NCBI RefSeq assembly: GCF_001015055.1
Contig: NZ_BBWZ01000048.1
Span: forward strand, 1-33,539
Reading direction: 5' to 3'
DNA from: Aneurinibacillus tyrosinisolvens
GTDB taxonomy: Bacteria; Bacillota; Bacilli; Aneurinibacillales; Aneurinibacillaceae
DNA length: 33,539 nucleotides
Made by a program: the position numbers and the translations under genes. Each line of letters starts with the position of its first letter. The stretch's first letter is position 1. This document shows, piece after piece, positions 1-7,356 of the stretch. The notes beneath the pieces are model-generated. The model was not told where the DNA came from, ran no database searches, and was given only the letters and a program-made list of their open reading frames with translations.

Positions 1-482
1 CTCTTCAAAATGTACGAAAAGAAATTCAACACCAATTGCCCTCACGGGCAGCCAGAAAGATAAAAAAGAACTTTCGCCTTCTTGCCAAACGTAGAGATAG
101 CCTGATCCCAAAAGAAAGCGATCTCTTGGAGGAGCTGTTAAAGTATTCAGCGCTATTACAATCCGTGTATGAATGGAAAGAGGCCTTTATTGATTGGTAT
201 GATAGTTCTCCTACTTTCGCTCATGCAGTAAAAGGTTTTGAGCGTTGGCTTAATCAAGGCCGTTTCATCCAACATAAAGCGGTCCAATCCTGTCTAAAAA
301 CGATGGTCAACTGGCAACAGGAAATCCTTAATTATCACCGTCTTCGTTTTACCAATGCGACCGTGGAAGGTCGCAATAACAAAATTAAAGCCCTTCAGCG
401 CCGCCACTACTTCACACGAAATCCTCTGTATTATAAACAACGGATTCTTCTTGAGTGTAATCAAGAACGTCTAGCTTATTAA
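1..482 (+). mobile_element. ISL3-family transposase, C-terminal part (cut by window edge)
   Basis: The reading frame is open from the first bases of the window to the TAA at 480-482, so the N-terminal part lies outside. The visible ~159 residues match the C-terminal end of ISL3-type DDE transposases. Recognisable parts are a basic stretch (AARKIKKN), a long helical middle, and the closing block NATVEGRNNKIKALQRR followed by RILLEC. In this family that block follows the last catalytic Glu region. The enzyme would cut and rejoin the ends of its own IS element. The IS right end falls at 514 and interrupts a penicillin-binding protein gene on the other strand. The left terminal repeat is not in the window, so it cannot be told whether the element is complete. 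Confidence 0.88.
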
Positions 483-486
483 ATCA

Positions 487-514
487 TGTCAAGATCATTT
501 CGTGGTGTAGAGCC
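487..514 (+). repeat. Right terminal inverted repeat of the ISL3-like element
   Basis: Read on the minus strand the element begins GGCTCTACACCACGAAATGA. This has the GGCTCT start typical of ISL3-family ends and lies 32 bases beyond the transposase stop. The next eight bases, TTAAATCT (515-522), are AT-rich and are the expected 8-bp target duplication. That can only be confirmed against the left end, which is outside the window. Confidence 0.7.
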
Positions 515-953
515 TTAAATCTTTTTTTAAAAATTTTGAAGTATGACGTACCGTTTTAACAACCTTGCCGTTTTTAAATTCAAATCCGGTATCCATCTTC
601 TTTAATAAATCTTCTTTCGTAGTTCCGCTAAGGATTTTAGTTAGTTTCGTCGCCAAATTTACAAAATCATCCTTCTTCATACCATCTTTTTCCTGAAAAA
701 CAGCAGTAAAAGAAGCTCGGCTGTGTACAATAAGATTACCATTCTTATCATAAATTTTACCTCGTAATGCAGGAATCGGGACACTCTTCTCAGACTTAGA
801 ATTTGCTGTTGTTACATATTCCTCCCCTTGTACAACTTGTACATAAGAAAGGCGAAGTATTAAACAAGCAAAAAAGACAAAAACAAAAAGAAACAAAACA
901 TTGAATCTCTTCAATATTTGTTTAGCTCGTGGGTTTTCTTCCCCATTGTCCAT
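495..953 (-). pseudogene. Class B penicillin-binding protein, 5' part, truncated by IS insertion
   Basis: This is the N-terminal ~146 residues of a PBP2/PBP3-type transpeptidase that cross-links peptidoglycan. It has a short basic cytoplasmic tail (RAKQILKRF), one membrane anchor (about residues 15-35), and the start of the PBP dimerisation domain with the family motif ALRGKIYDKNGN. I chose the ATG at 953 because AGGGGAGG sits 7-8 bases upstream. An ATG at 974 has no ribosome site. Host sequence stops at 514/515, and the last six codons before the TGA belong to the IS end. The SxxK, SxN and KTG transpeptidase motifs are absent, so the product cannot be an enzyme. The rest of the gene may lie beyond the IS, left of the window. 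It is a different PBP from the complete one at 18380-20509. Confidence 0.85.
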
Positions 954-1136
954 CCATTCCTCCCCTTTTAACATTTTGTGGCTAGTTCAAACTTATTTCT
1001 CATAAACTTTGGTCTAGATGGATGTTTCACTATTTATCATAATGATATCAGAATAAAATAGAAGAAAAAAAGGGTTGACGATTAAAAGACTACCTTCCGG
1101 CGTTACTTTCATCAAATCCCCCCTAAATAGAATGAA

Positions 1137-1644
1137 TTAATAAAACGGTCCAATTCGAAATGTCATTTCCGGTTCATAAACGGACCCCGGAAATAAATGA
1201 GCAGGAAAGCATTCTGAAATCTTGCATTCCACAGATAGATCGCGAGCAAATCCACGAAACAAGGCCTGAGATGGGTGGTTTGATGGAGAGATTATTGTCT
1301 CAAGATAACGGATATCCTCACAAATTTCTCGCCCCATTAATTCCTTTAAGAGAAGGCTTCCTAACCCATTTCCTCGCTCTGACTCAGCAACAGCTACTTG
1401 CCATCTGCTCAGAGGTCGGTGGTATGAATGCGTAAATAAAGCCTATGATTTGGTCATCTACCTCAGCAACCACACAAGTTTCGTTGAAAAATTTACGTAA
1501 CATCAGGTAGCTGTATGCTGAATTTAAATCTAATACTTTACTATCATTAACCAAGTTCCAAATGGGTTCCCCATCTTCTTCTGAAGGCTTTCTCAACTTT
1601 ACTTGCTGTACGATATCGGTCTAATAGCTTGTAGACAACTTCAT
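1137..1644 (-). pseudogene. ectA: Broken ectA (diaminobutyrate acetyltransferase)
   Basis: EctA acetylates L-2,4-diaminobutyrate, the second step of ectoine synthesis. Two frames together read as EctA. The first (about 1596-1384) contains RKPSEEDGEPIWNLV, VLDLNSAYSYL and CVVAEVDDQIIGFI. The second (about 1386-1137) contains WQVAVAESERGNGLGSLLL (the GNAT acetyl-CoA loop), YLETIISPSNHPSQALF and a FRIGPFY end. At the junction about five family residues (DTLFV before WQVAV) are missing and the frame changes, so a small deletion broke the gene. The 5' end is damaged too: the ATG at 1644, behind GAGGAGAG, runs into a stop after seven codons in another frame. It follows ehuA by 21 bases as the last gene of the operon. 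No ectB or ectC follows. Confidence 0.85.
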
Positions 1645-1665
1645 CCTCTCTCTCCTCGTTGAGAG

Positions 1666-2502
1666 TTAACTATCCGTTCGGAAACGTGTGAGAAAGGCTT
1701 TTAGACGATCACTTTTTGGATTTCCAAAAATCTCTTGAGGCGTGCCTTGCTCAACAATTGTCCCTCCATCCGTGAAAATGATTCGATCGGCCACATCCCT
1801 AGCAAAATCCATTTCATGAGTAATCAAAAGCATCGCCATATCCCCTTCTTCTGCAATTTCTTTAATCACAGCAAGCACCTCTCCTACCAGTTCAGGATCA
1901 AGCGCAGAAGTCGGTTCGTCAAAGAGCATCATTTTCGGCCGCATCACTAACGCTCGTGCAATAGCTACCCGTTGCTGTTGACCTCCTGAAAGTTGAGAGG
2001 GGTAAGCCTTCACTTTATCTGCTAAACCTACTTTTTTTAGCATGTCTACAGCACGCTGCTTTGCTTCTTCCTTAGATAAACCCAGCACATGTATTGGAGC
2101 TTCCGTTACATTCCTCAATATGTTCATATGGGGAAATAAATTAAAGTGTTGAAACACCATTCCGATTTTCCCTCGGACTTTATGCAGATGTTTTTCATCG
2201 GCTCTAATTAGTTTTCCTTTGACTTTTTTATGCCACAAAGGTTCCCCATCAATCTCAATCATCCCCGATGTCGGTTCTTCCAATGTCATCAACAGACGAG
2301 CCAGTGTCGTCTTTCCCGATCCACTAGGTCCAATGACGGCAATTTTTTCACCTGGCAGAATATCAAGGTCAATCTCTTTTAAAATGGTGAGGTCTCCAAA
2401 CTGTTTCCTTATCTTTTGATAGCGAACAATGGGCTGTTTAACCTCCGTGTCCGTTTCTTCTTCCTCAAAGCTATCCTTTCTTGCAGCAAGTGAATCTGTC
2501 AT
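1666..2502 (-). CDS. ehuA: Ectoine/hydroxyectoine ABC transporter, ATP-binding protein EhuA
   Basis: This 278-residue ATPase powers uptake of ectoine or 5-hydroxyectoine as one component of a polar amino-acid-type (PAAT) ABC importer. Visible are Walker A GPSGSGKTT (about residues 58-66), the Q-loop VFQHFNLFPHMN, the ABC signature LSGGQQQR, Walker B MMLFDEPTSALD and the switch His in LLITHEM. An acidic N-terminal extension of about 24 residues (EEEETDTEV) precedes the usual start. The ATG at 2502 has AAGGA upstream. It lies 17 bases after ehuD in the operon ehuB-ehuC-ehuD-ehuA. The subfamily by itself is only PAAT-like. The ectoine assignment rests on the binding protein and on the ectA relic that follows. 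Confidence 0.85.
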   Translation of the reverse strand: MTDSLAARKDSFEEEETDTEVKQPIVRYQKIRKQFGDLTILKEIDLDILPGEKIAVIGPSGSGKTTLARLLMTLEEPTSGMIEIDGEPLWHKKVKGKLIRADEKHLHKVRGKIGMVFQHFNLFPHMNILRNVTEAPIHVLGLSKEEAKQRAVDMLKKVGLADKVKAYPSQLSGGQQQRVAIARALVMRPKMMLFDEPTSALDPELVGEVLAVIKEIAEEGDMAMLLITHEMDFARDVADRIIFTDGGTIVEQGTPQEIFGNPKSDRLKAFLTRFRTDS

Positions 2503-2519
2503 ATTGGCACGTCCTTTCC

Positions 2520-3170
2520 TTATTTATGGTTCAATCTCAAATCCAACCAACGAACAAAGAATGATGACAAGTAACTTAACATAAAGAACAGTAGTCCCAC
2601 AATGGTGAAGGCCTCTAAATACCGGAAAGATTCAGATCCGATTAGTTTAGCCGTCTGCATTAACTCCACTACGGAAATGGTAGATAACAGGGGAGTCTCC
2701 TTAAACATGACAATTAGATAATTGCCTAGAACCGGAATGACAGGCCTGATAGCTTGTGGAAGGATAATCCTCCTCCACTTTTGAGCATTCGTAAAATTCA
2801 GTGCGATGGCTGCCTCCCACTGTCCCCGAGGCACTCCATCGATACCTGCACGATATACCTCCGATAAATACGTACTATAATGAATTCCTAAACCTAAAAC
2901 ACCTAATGTAAAAGCGGAAAGCTTAATCCCGTAAAGAGGGAGAACAAAGTACAAAAAATAAAGTTGAATCAATAGCGGGGTACTCCTTACAAACTCAATA
3001 ACAGCAGCAAATATGTTCCCCAGCCACTTTCTTTTCGATCTACGTCCAAAAGCCAGAAATAAGCCTAAAATAGCCGCAATGAAAAAACCAAAAATGGTAG
3101 CTGTAATTGTGATCCATATAACCTGAAGCAATTCTGGCATAATCGAAATTGCAAAATCCCAATTCCACAC
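2520..3170 (-). CDS. ehuD: Ectoine/hydroxyectoine ABC transporter, permease EhuD
   Basis: This 216-residue inner-membrane permease of the PAAT (HisM/GlnP) type forms the translocation pore with its partner at 3174-3884. It has about five hydrophobic segments. The conserved cytoplasmic EAA loop, which docks on the ATPase, reads GVPRGQWEAAIALNFTNAQ and continues into ILPQAIRPVIPVLGNYLI. The start is GTG at 3170 behind GGGAGGGTG, only 3 bases after the stop of the upstream permease, so the two are translationally coupled. Which permease is EhuC and which EhuD is assigned from gene order only. Confidence 0.82.
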   Translation of the reverse strand: MWNWDFAISIMPELLQVIWITITATIFGFFIAAILGLFLAFGRRSKRKWLGNIFAAVIEFVRSTPLLIQLYFLYFVLPLYGIKLSAFTLGVLGLGIHYSTYLSEVYRAGIDGVPRGQWEAAIALNFTNAQKWRRIILPQAIRPVIPVLGNYLIVMFKETPLLSTISVVELMQTAKLIGSESFRYLEAFTIVGLLFFMLSYLSSFFVRWLDLRLNHK

Positions 3171-3173
3171 TAT

Positions 3174-3884
3174 TTACACCCTCCCTACTGAAACTCTGCG
3201 CTCCAACCAACGCACACCAAGCGTTATAATGTAGGCCATAATGAAATATATCACCAGCATCATTCCTAAAATCTCGGGGGTTTTGTTGATCGCAAAAGTA
3301 CGCAAGACCATCCCTTTAAACGTCAAATCTGCAAGTGTAATTAAAGAGACAAGAGAAGTTCCTTTTAGTAGTTCAATCAACAGATTCCCGAATGCTGGAA
3401 GCATCATCACTTGTGCTTGGGGAAGGATAACCCGAGTCATTCGCTGTGTCCTTGTCATATTTAGGGCGATGGCCGCCTCCATTTGTCCTTTAGGGATAGC
3501 CAGAATAGAACTTCGTACCACTTCAGATCCATAGGCACCATAGTTCAAGCCCATCGCAAGCACCCCCGCCACCATTGGAGATAATTCTACTCCAAGTATT
3601 GGTAGTGCAAAGAATAACCAGAACAATTGAATTAACAAAGAAGTCCCTCTAAACACATTGACATAGAAGGATATAAGAGCACGAACGATCGTGTAGTTAG
3701 ACAATCGACCGAGCCCCGCTACAAAAGAAACGACAATGGCCAATAGGGATGACATGATAAATAGCTTTCCTGTTACCATCGTTCCTTGTAGAAGTGGAGG
3801 TAAAATATCTGATAGCGAAATTAGAATCACTCCTTTTTTGGATTTATTAATCTTCCTTAAACGAACGAATACTTTATAATTCAC
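3174..3884 (-). CDS. ehuC: Ectoine/hydroxyectoine ABC transporter, permease EhuC
   Basis: This 236-residue PAAT-type permease has several membrane spans and the EAA loop AIPKGQMEAAIALNMTRTQ followed by ILPQAQVMMLPAFGNLLIE, where it contacts the EhuA ATPase. The GTG start at 3884 overlaps the end of ehuB by 11 bases, with GAGGAA a few bases upstream inside ehuB. The N-terminus is longer and more basic than usual (VRLRKINKSKKG). An internal start near GGAGTGATTC (about 3830) would give the standard length, so the exact start is uncertain. It forms a heterodimer with the 2520-3170 permease. Confidence 0.82.
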   Translation of the reverse strand: MNYKVFVRLRKINKSKKGVILISLSDILPPLLQGTMVTGKLFIMSSLLAIVVSFVAGLGRLSNYTIVRALISFYVNVFRGTSLLIQLFWLFFALPILGVELSPMVAGVLAMGLNYGAYGSEVVRSSILAIPKGQMEAAIALNMTRTQRMTRVILPQAQVMMLPAFGNLLIELLKGTSLVSLITLADLTFKGMVLRTFAINKTPEILGMMLVIYFIMAYIITLGVRWLERRVSVGRV

Positions 3885-4788
3885 TTAATTCCTCGGCAGT
3901 CTTGTCTCCTGGAAGCTCTTGTTCGGTAAATCCGAACGGTTTTAAAATTTCTAGTAACTTATCGGATTTTTTTAGCTTCTCTAATTCACTGTTAAAGGCA
4001 TCACGTAATTCCTTATCCTCTTTACGGAAAGCAGCTGCTCCATATCCACGAATATTTTTGCCGTCAATCACCGGTTGGCTGAAATCCATAACTCGCTTAA
4101 TACTGGCATCTTTTGCCGAGTTCATAACGGATTGTAAGGATGGACCTGTCATGGTGATGGCATCTACCCGTCCAGCTTGTAAGGCAGCAATCGCTGATGG
4201 CTGATCGGGCACAATCACAATCTGGTTTTTAGATACTCCTGTTTTTTTCAAATATGTGATTTCAATGCCTCCCCCCATCACTCCTACCTTCGCTTTTGGA
4301 TTGGAGCTAATATCTTTGTAGCTATGCAAGTTTAATGGATTTCCCTTTTTCACAGCTAACGCTTCTCCAATGCTATACTCCGGATTAGCAAATATTACTT
4401 CCTTCGCCCTTTCCGGTGTAATATACATCCCCGCTGTAATAATGTCGAATCGCTTGGCTTTAAGACCTGGGATTAAAGAACCGAATTCAGTCAAAACTCC
4501 ATTCATCTCCTTAATCCCCAGGTTATTAAGCACGACACGGGCTACCTCAACGGCTTCACCTGTTAATTTCCCATCCGGTGTAGCATACGCATAGGGCTTC
4601 TCATTGGCAAAACCTACAGTGATATACCCCTGTTGTTTGGCTTTCTCGAGTGAAGATGCAGCTTGAACTTCTTTTCCTGAATTAGTGTTTCCGTTTACCT
4701 CTTTGTCTGTACTAGTGCTGCACCCTGCAAGAAATACGCCTACTGTAAGTAGTCCTGTCAATAAAATGGGTAACTTTTTTGTCCTCAT
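3874..4788 (-). CDS. ehuB: Ectoine/hydroxyectoine-binding lipoprotein EhuB
   Basis: This 304-residue solute-binding lipoprotein captures ectoine outside the membrane and delivers it to the EhuCD permease. The signal peptide ends in the lipobox FLAGC. The mature part has the PAAT binding-protein fold (SBP_bac_3) and resembles EhuB in detail: ITVGFANEKPYAY near the start, FGSLIPGLKAKRFDIITAGM, YSIGEALAVKKGNP, VDAITMTGPSLQ, and PVIDGKNIRGYG then LRDAFNSEL near the end. I chose the ATG at 4788 because GGGGAGATAGGT stands directly upstream and it gives a proper signal peptide. The longer reading frame to 4881 runs through an RNA hairpin and has no ribosome site. It is the first gene of the operon, behind a c-di-AMP riboswitch. 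A decayed second copy lies at 27563-27849. Confidence 0.88.
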   Translation of the reverse strand: MRTKKLPILLTGLLTVGVFLAGCSTSTDKEVNGNTNSGKEVQAASSLEKAKQQGYITVGFANEKPYAYATPDGKLTGEAVEVARVVLNNLGIKEMNGVLTEFGSLIPGLKAKRFDIITAGMYITPERAKEVIFANPEYSIGEALAVKKGNPLNLHSYKDISSNPKAKVGVMGGGIEITYLKKTGVSKNQIVIVPDQPSAIAALQAGRVDAITMTGPSLQSVMNSAKDASIKRVMDFSQPVIDGKNIRGYGAAAFRKEDKELRDAFNSELEKLKKSDKLLEILKPFGFTEQELPGDKTAEELSEL

Positions 4789-4826
4789 ACCTATCTCCCC
4801 TTTAATGTTTTTAATTTTAATAACAA

Positions 4827-4889
4827 ATAGACCAGGGCATACTTTCTCCTTGAACTGAAGTTCCAAAGAAAAACAATGCACTGGTCTAT
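4827..4889 (-). terminator. Long hairpin between riboswitch aptamer and ehuB (putative expression platform)
   Basis: On the minus strand ATAGACCAG at one end pairs with CTGGTCTAT at the other, with further pairing inside (GCAT/ATGC and GAAC/GTTC). The right arm is followed by TTTGTTATT. It lies between the ydaO-type aptamer and the ehuB ribosome site, where a c-di-AMP-controlled terminator would be expected. The U-tract is weak. The same hairpin is preserved at 27893-27956. Confidence 0.55.
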
Positions 4890-4913
4890 AGTTATAAAAT
4901 CATATCTTTAGAT

Positions 4914-5059
4914 CTTCTCTGCTTAGCCGACGAGGTTAGCTGACGGGTAGGATGGCAGAGAACGATTCTTCCACATCCCTCCTAGTCGTACTACCTAGGA
5001 TTAACCCCAAAATACTTGGTTCCCCCGCTTTCATTGCGAATGAAATTAGGCCTGATATT
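4914..5059 (-). promoter_or_regulatory. c-di-AMP riboswitch (ydaO/yuaA type) upstream of the ehu operon
   Basis: Read on the minus strand the leader contains the conserved core of the ydaO/yuaA aptamer in order: GCGGGGGAACCAAG, then GGGGTTAATCC, then CCTACCCG followed by TCAGCTAACCTCGTC. A small hairpin (5029-5045, TTTCATT/AATGAAA) sits in the 5' part and a CCTAG/CTAGG hairpin lies in the middle. In known members c-di-AMP binding turns expression off. The second messenger tracks turgor and potassium, so this would raise ectoine uptake when c-di-AMP falls. The outer P1 stem pairs imperfectly by eye. Confidence 0.85.
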
Positions 5060-5602
5060 CAATTTTGTTCGGGATATATATCAACTTTGCTGTTTTTAAT
5101 GATATCATAATCAGAAAATTTAGTCATACGTGATATATCTGAATTATTTTGCCTGACATCCACTCACCTTACTTGATAACTAATTAACTTTGATATCCTT
5201 AAAGTTTACCGCAAATCATTCCATATCCGCTTATATCCTTCCATATCGTACACCAATATCCAAAGTTACCCTTATTGTAATTTCACAAGTGGAGGATGAT
5301 TATGCTCCTTATTTGCCACTTCAGTAAAAGATGACTTCTTTTGTTGCAGGCTGCTTTTTTATCTTCAATTGATACCCTGGTTCTCGTTCATTTGTATGGT
5401 ACCCCATTTCGGGTCACTAGCATTTTCAATTACTGGAACCGCTTTACCAGACATTAATGTCTCAAGTCCATCAAATTTAAATATAATAGTGAGATTATTA
5501 AAAATAATTAATATAATATATAGAAAAGTGTTTGTATATTTAGATATGTTTTCTGCAAAACACCAGAACATCTATATAAAAGAGGGAGGATTGAGAATTA
5601 CC
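5060..5602. other. Intergenic region between the ehu leader and the MaoC-like gene
   Basis: AT-rich. The part next to the riboswitch (to about 5260) is also present, diverged, at 28127-28320 and includes the near-palindrome AATGATATCATAAT at 5098-5111. A minus-strand promoter for the ehu leader must lie here. TTGATA, 17 bases, TGAATA (about 5090-5062) is one weak candidate. Between about 5270 and 5580 I see no convincing gene. A 68-codon minus-strand reading frame (5571-5365) has no ribosome site and no family I recognise. Confidence 0.4.
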
Positions 5603-6049
5603 ATGTATTTTGAGGATTTTCATGTGGGCCAGCGTTTTAATCTTGCTCCTATTACAATGACAGCAGAGGAAATTAACGAATTTGCTCGGAGATACGATCC
5701 GCAGCCCATCCATATCGATGCTCATTTCTCAGAGAATGGTCCCTTTAAAGGCATTATTGCTTCAGGATTTCATACGGCAAGCGTAGTTTGGGGCAAGTGG
5801 ATTGAGAGCGAACGATTTGGCACAGAAATTATTGGAGGGGCTGGACTTGATTTTTTGAACTGGCCTGCCCCTGTGCGTCCAGGAGATCAATTGTTTACAG
5901 AAATCGAAGTAATGAATACAAAATTGTCTTCCCGTGGCAAGAGAGGCCTTGTTACATTAAGATTTACGGTGCTGAACCAAGAAGAAACGCTCGTCTTAAC
6001 TACTCAATGTAACGTATTCTTAAAAACAAAACAATCTGGCAGCTTCTAG
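5603..6049 (+). CDS. MaoC-like (hot-dog fold) enoyl-CoA hydratase/dehydratase
   Basis: This 148-residue single-domain hot-dog protein resembles (R)-specific enoyl-CoA hydratases and MaoC dehydratases, which add water to or remove it from acyl-CoA thioesters. It begins with the typical EDFHVGQRF. The catalytic segment is FARRYDPQPIHIDAHF, with Asp32 and His37 in the family hydratase-motif positions, followed by GIIASGFHTASVVWG. GGGAGGA at 5584-5590 lies 12 bases before the ATG at 5603. The frame continues upstream but without matching sequence. It stands alone with no fatty-acid or PHA genes nearby, so the substrate cannot be inferred. Confidence 0.82.
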   Translation: MYFEDFHVGQRFNLAPITMTAEEINEFARRYDPQPIHIDAHFSENGPFKGIIASGFHTASVVWGKWIESERFGTEIIGGAGLDFLNWPAPVRPGDQLFTEIEVMNTKLSSRGKRGLVTLRFTVLNQEETLVLTTQCNVFLKTKQSGSF

Positions 6050-6158
6050 TTTTAATTAAGTTACCTGCTACATATCTGTTGCATATAAACAAATCTCCTT
6101 TTCCTTATTGTTTTGTATTCTATTAAAATTCTTACAGCAATAGAAAAGTGGCACACTA

Positions 6159-7262
6159 CTATAACGCTCCCGTGCTTTGCTTTCCCACGTTTTGGCCTAC
6201 AAAAACCAGGTTTCTGACAACAAGTAATAGTTCGATAAAAAACAGGACTACAACAACATATTTCCCAATACTAATAATTTCATTGTGCAGAATACTAGAC
6301 AAAGGGCTACCTTGGAGGAAACTTTCTTTGAACGTCACTTTTGCTGTAAATGTTACAAACATACCAAGAGTAAAGTTTCGAGACCATTGTGAAGAATAAT
6401 AAGTGGAAATCCCCTTCTTCCAGCCGAATCTCTTAACGCGCTTTGCACCTCTTACTACTTCTGTTGTTTCAACAATGACTAAGAAAGTAAGAGCGCATAT
6501 CCATGTTCCTACGATAAGATTTATATTATGAACTTCACTTGAAGCAAGCGCGAGCCCTGTAATGGATATTCCCCCATGAAGAATTGTGTTAGTATTGCTC
6601 CAGCCTTCGGATAAGTCATCAGGTCCATAACGAGCATAGCGTATGATGATTACTGCAAAGCCGATAAGATAGAATAGTGCACCAATAGAAAGAAGAACAG
6701 CAGAAAGAGTCGAAGGAAAAGATGACTTCCATAAGCTATGTCCGGCAATGACGATGGATTGTACTGCGACACATGCGAGCAGAACACCCCCGTGCACACC
6801 TTTTAGCAAGAACGGTTCACGAAAGAACCGAAAATAATTCCGAGCAACAAGGAATAAATAAGTGACTCCTAAAGGGATATTTATGATAAAGAGAAAAATC
6901 GCGATAAAACGCAACATCGGAAGTTCTTTCATAATGGAAACAATCGTGACAGAAATCGCAGCTACCCATGTTCCTACCGCAAAACTTTTCATCGGATTTT
7001 TAAGGTGACGGTCGTAAAAGGAACCTTCATATACATCCCGAAGGTATTCTGCCATTAGCCAAAGAAGCAGCGAGATGAGAACAAGAACAGCATAGGCTCC
7101 TACTGCATGAGATAAAGCAGGGAGTTGTTGCAAAGCTCCGGCTATCATAATCCCTGCTGCCATGATAATCGCCCCATCATTTGTTGATACTCGGAGTTCC
7201 TCCGTTAAAAAATACCTGACAATAGCGATAAACAGCAACAAAACAATGAAGAATAGAATCAT
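6159..7262 (-). CDS. SLAC1/TehA-like (TDT family) membrane protein
   Basis: This 367-residue polytopic membrane protein has about ten hydrophobic segments. Segments such as FAVGTWVAAISVTIVSI, GVHGGVLLACVAVQSIVI and a tryptophan-rich cytoplasmic loop fit the voltage-dependent anion channel/TehA/C4-dicarboxylate (TDT) family. It is an integral membrane channel or carrier of small anions, with substrate unknown. The ATG at 7262 follows AAGGAATG. It lies about 95 bases downstream of the molybdenum oxidoreductase on the same strand, separated by a hairpin, so it may supply that enzyme with, or remove, an anion. The family call is by eye and is weaker than for neighbouring genes. Confidence 0.6.
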   Translation of the reverse strand: MILFFIVLLLFIAIVRYFLTEELRVSTNDGAIIMAAGIMIAGALQQLPALSHAVGAYAVLVLISLLLWLMAEYLRDVYEGSFYDRHLKNPMKSFAVGTWVAAISVTIVSIMKELPMLRFIAIFLFIINIPLGVTYLFLVARNYFRFFREPFLLKGVHGGVLLACVAVQSIVIAGHSLWKSSFPSTLSAVLLSIGALFYLIGFAVIIIRYARYGPDDLSEGWSNTNTILHGGISITGLALASSEVHNINLIVGTWICALTFLVIVETTEVVRGAKRVKRFGWKKGISTYYSSQWSRNFTLGMFVTFTAKVTFKESFLQGSPLSSILHNEIISIGKYVVVVLFFIELLLVVRNLVFVGQNVGKQSTGAL

Positions 7263-7308
7263 AGATATTCATTCCTTATCGATAAGTAATGTAGGCTATC
7301 GGTTGGCA

Positions 7309-7342
7309 TCCCCCTAAGAATAGTGAAAGCATCTTAGGGGGA
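7309..7342. terminator. Strong hairpin between the Mo-oxidoreductase and the SLAC1-like gene
   Basis: TCCCCCTAAGA pairs with TCTTAGGGGGA, an 11-bp perfect stem with a 12-base loop. Neither strand has a U-run after it, so it may be a processing or stability element rather than a classical terminator. Confidence 0.5.
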
Positions 7343-7356
7343 AACCACGAGATATG

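Noticed and set aside
4789..4881. N-terminal extension of EhuB to 4881
   Set aside because: It translates the leader hairpin, has no ribosome site and would bury the lipoprotein signal peptide.
5365..5571. 68-codon minus-strand frame upstream of the MaoC gene
   Set aside because: No ribosome site, AT-rich start, no family likeness, and it overlaps the promoter and leader of the MaoC-like gene. It could be a gene scrap (GKAVPVIENASDPKWG) but I cannot support it.
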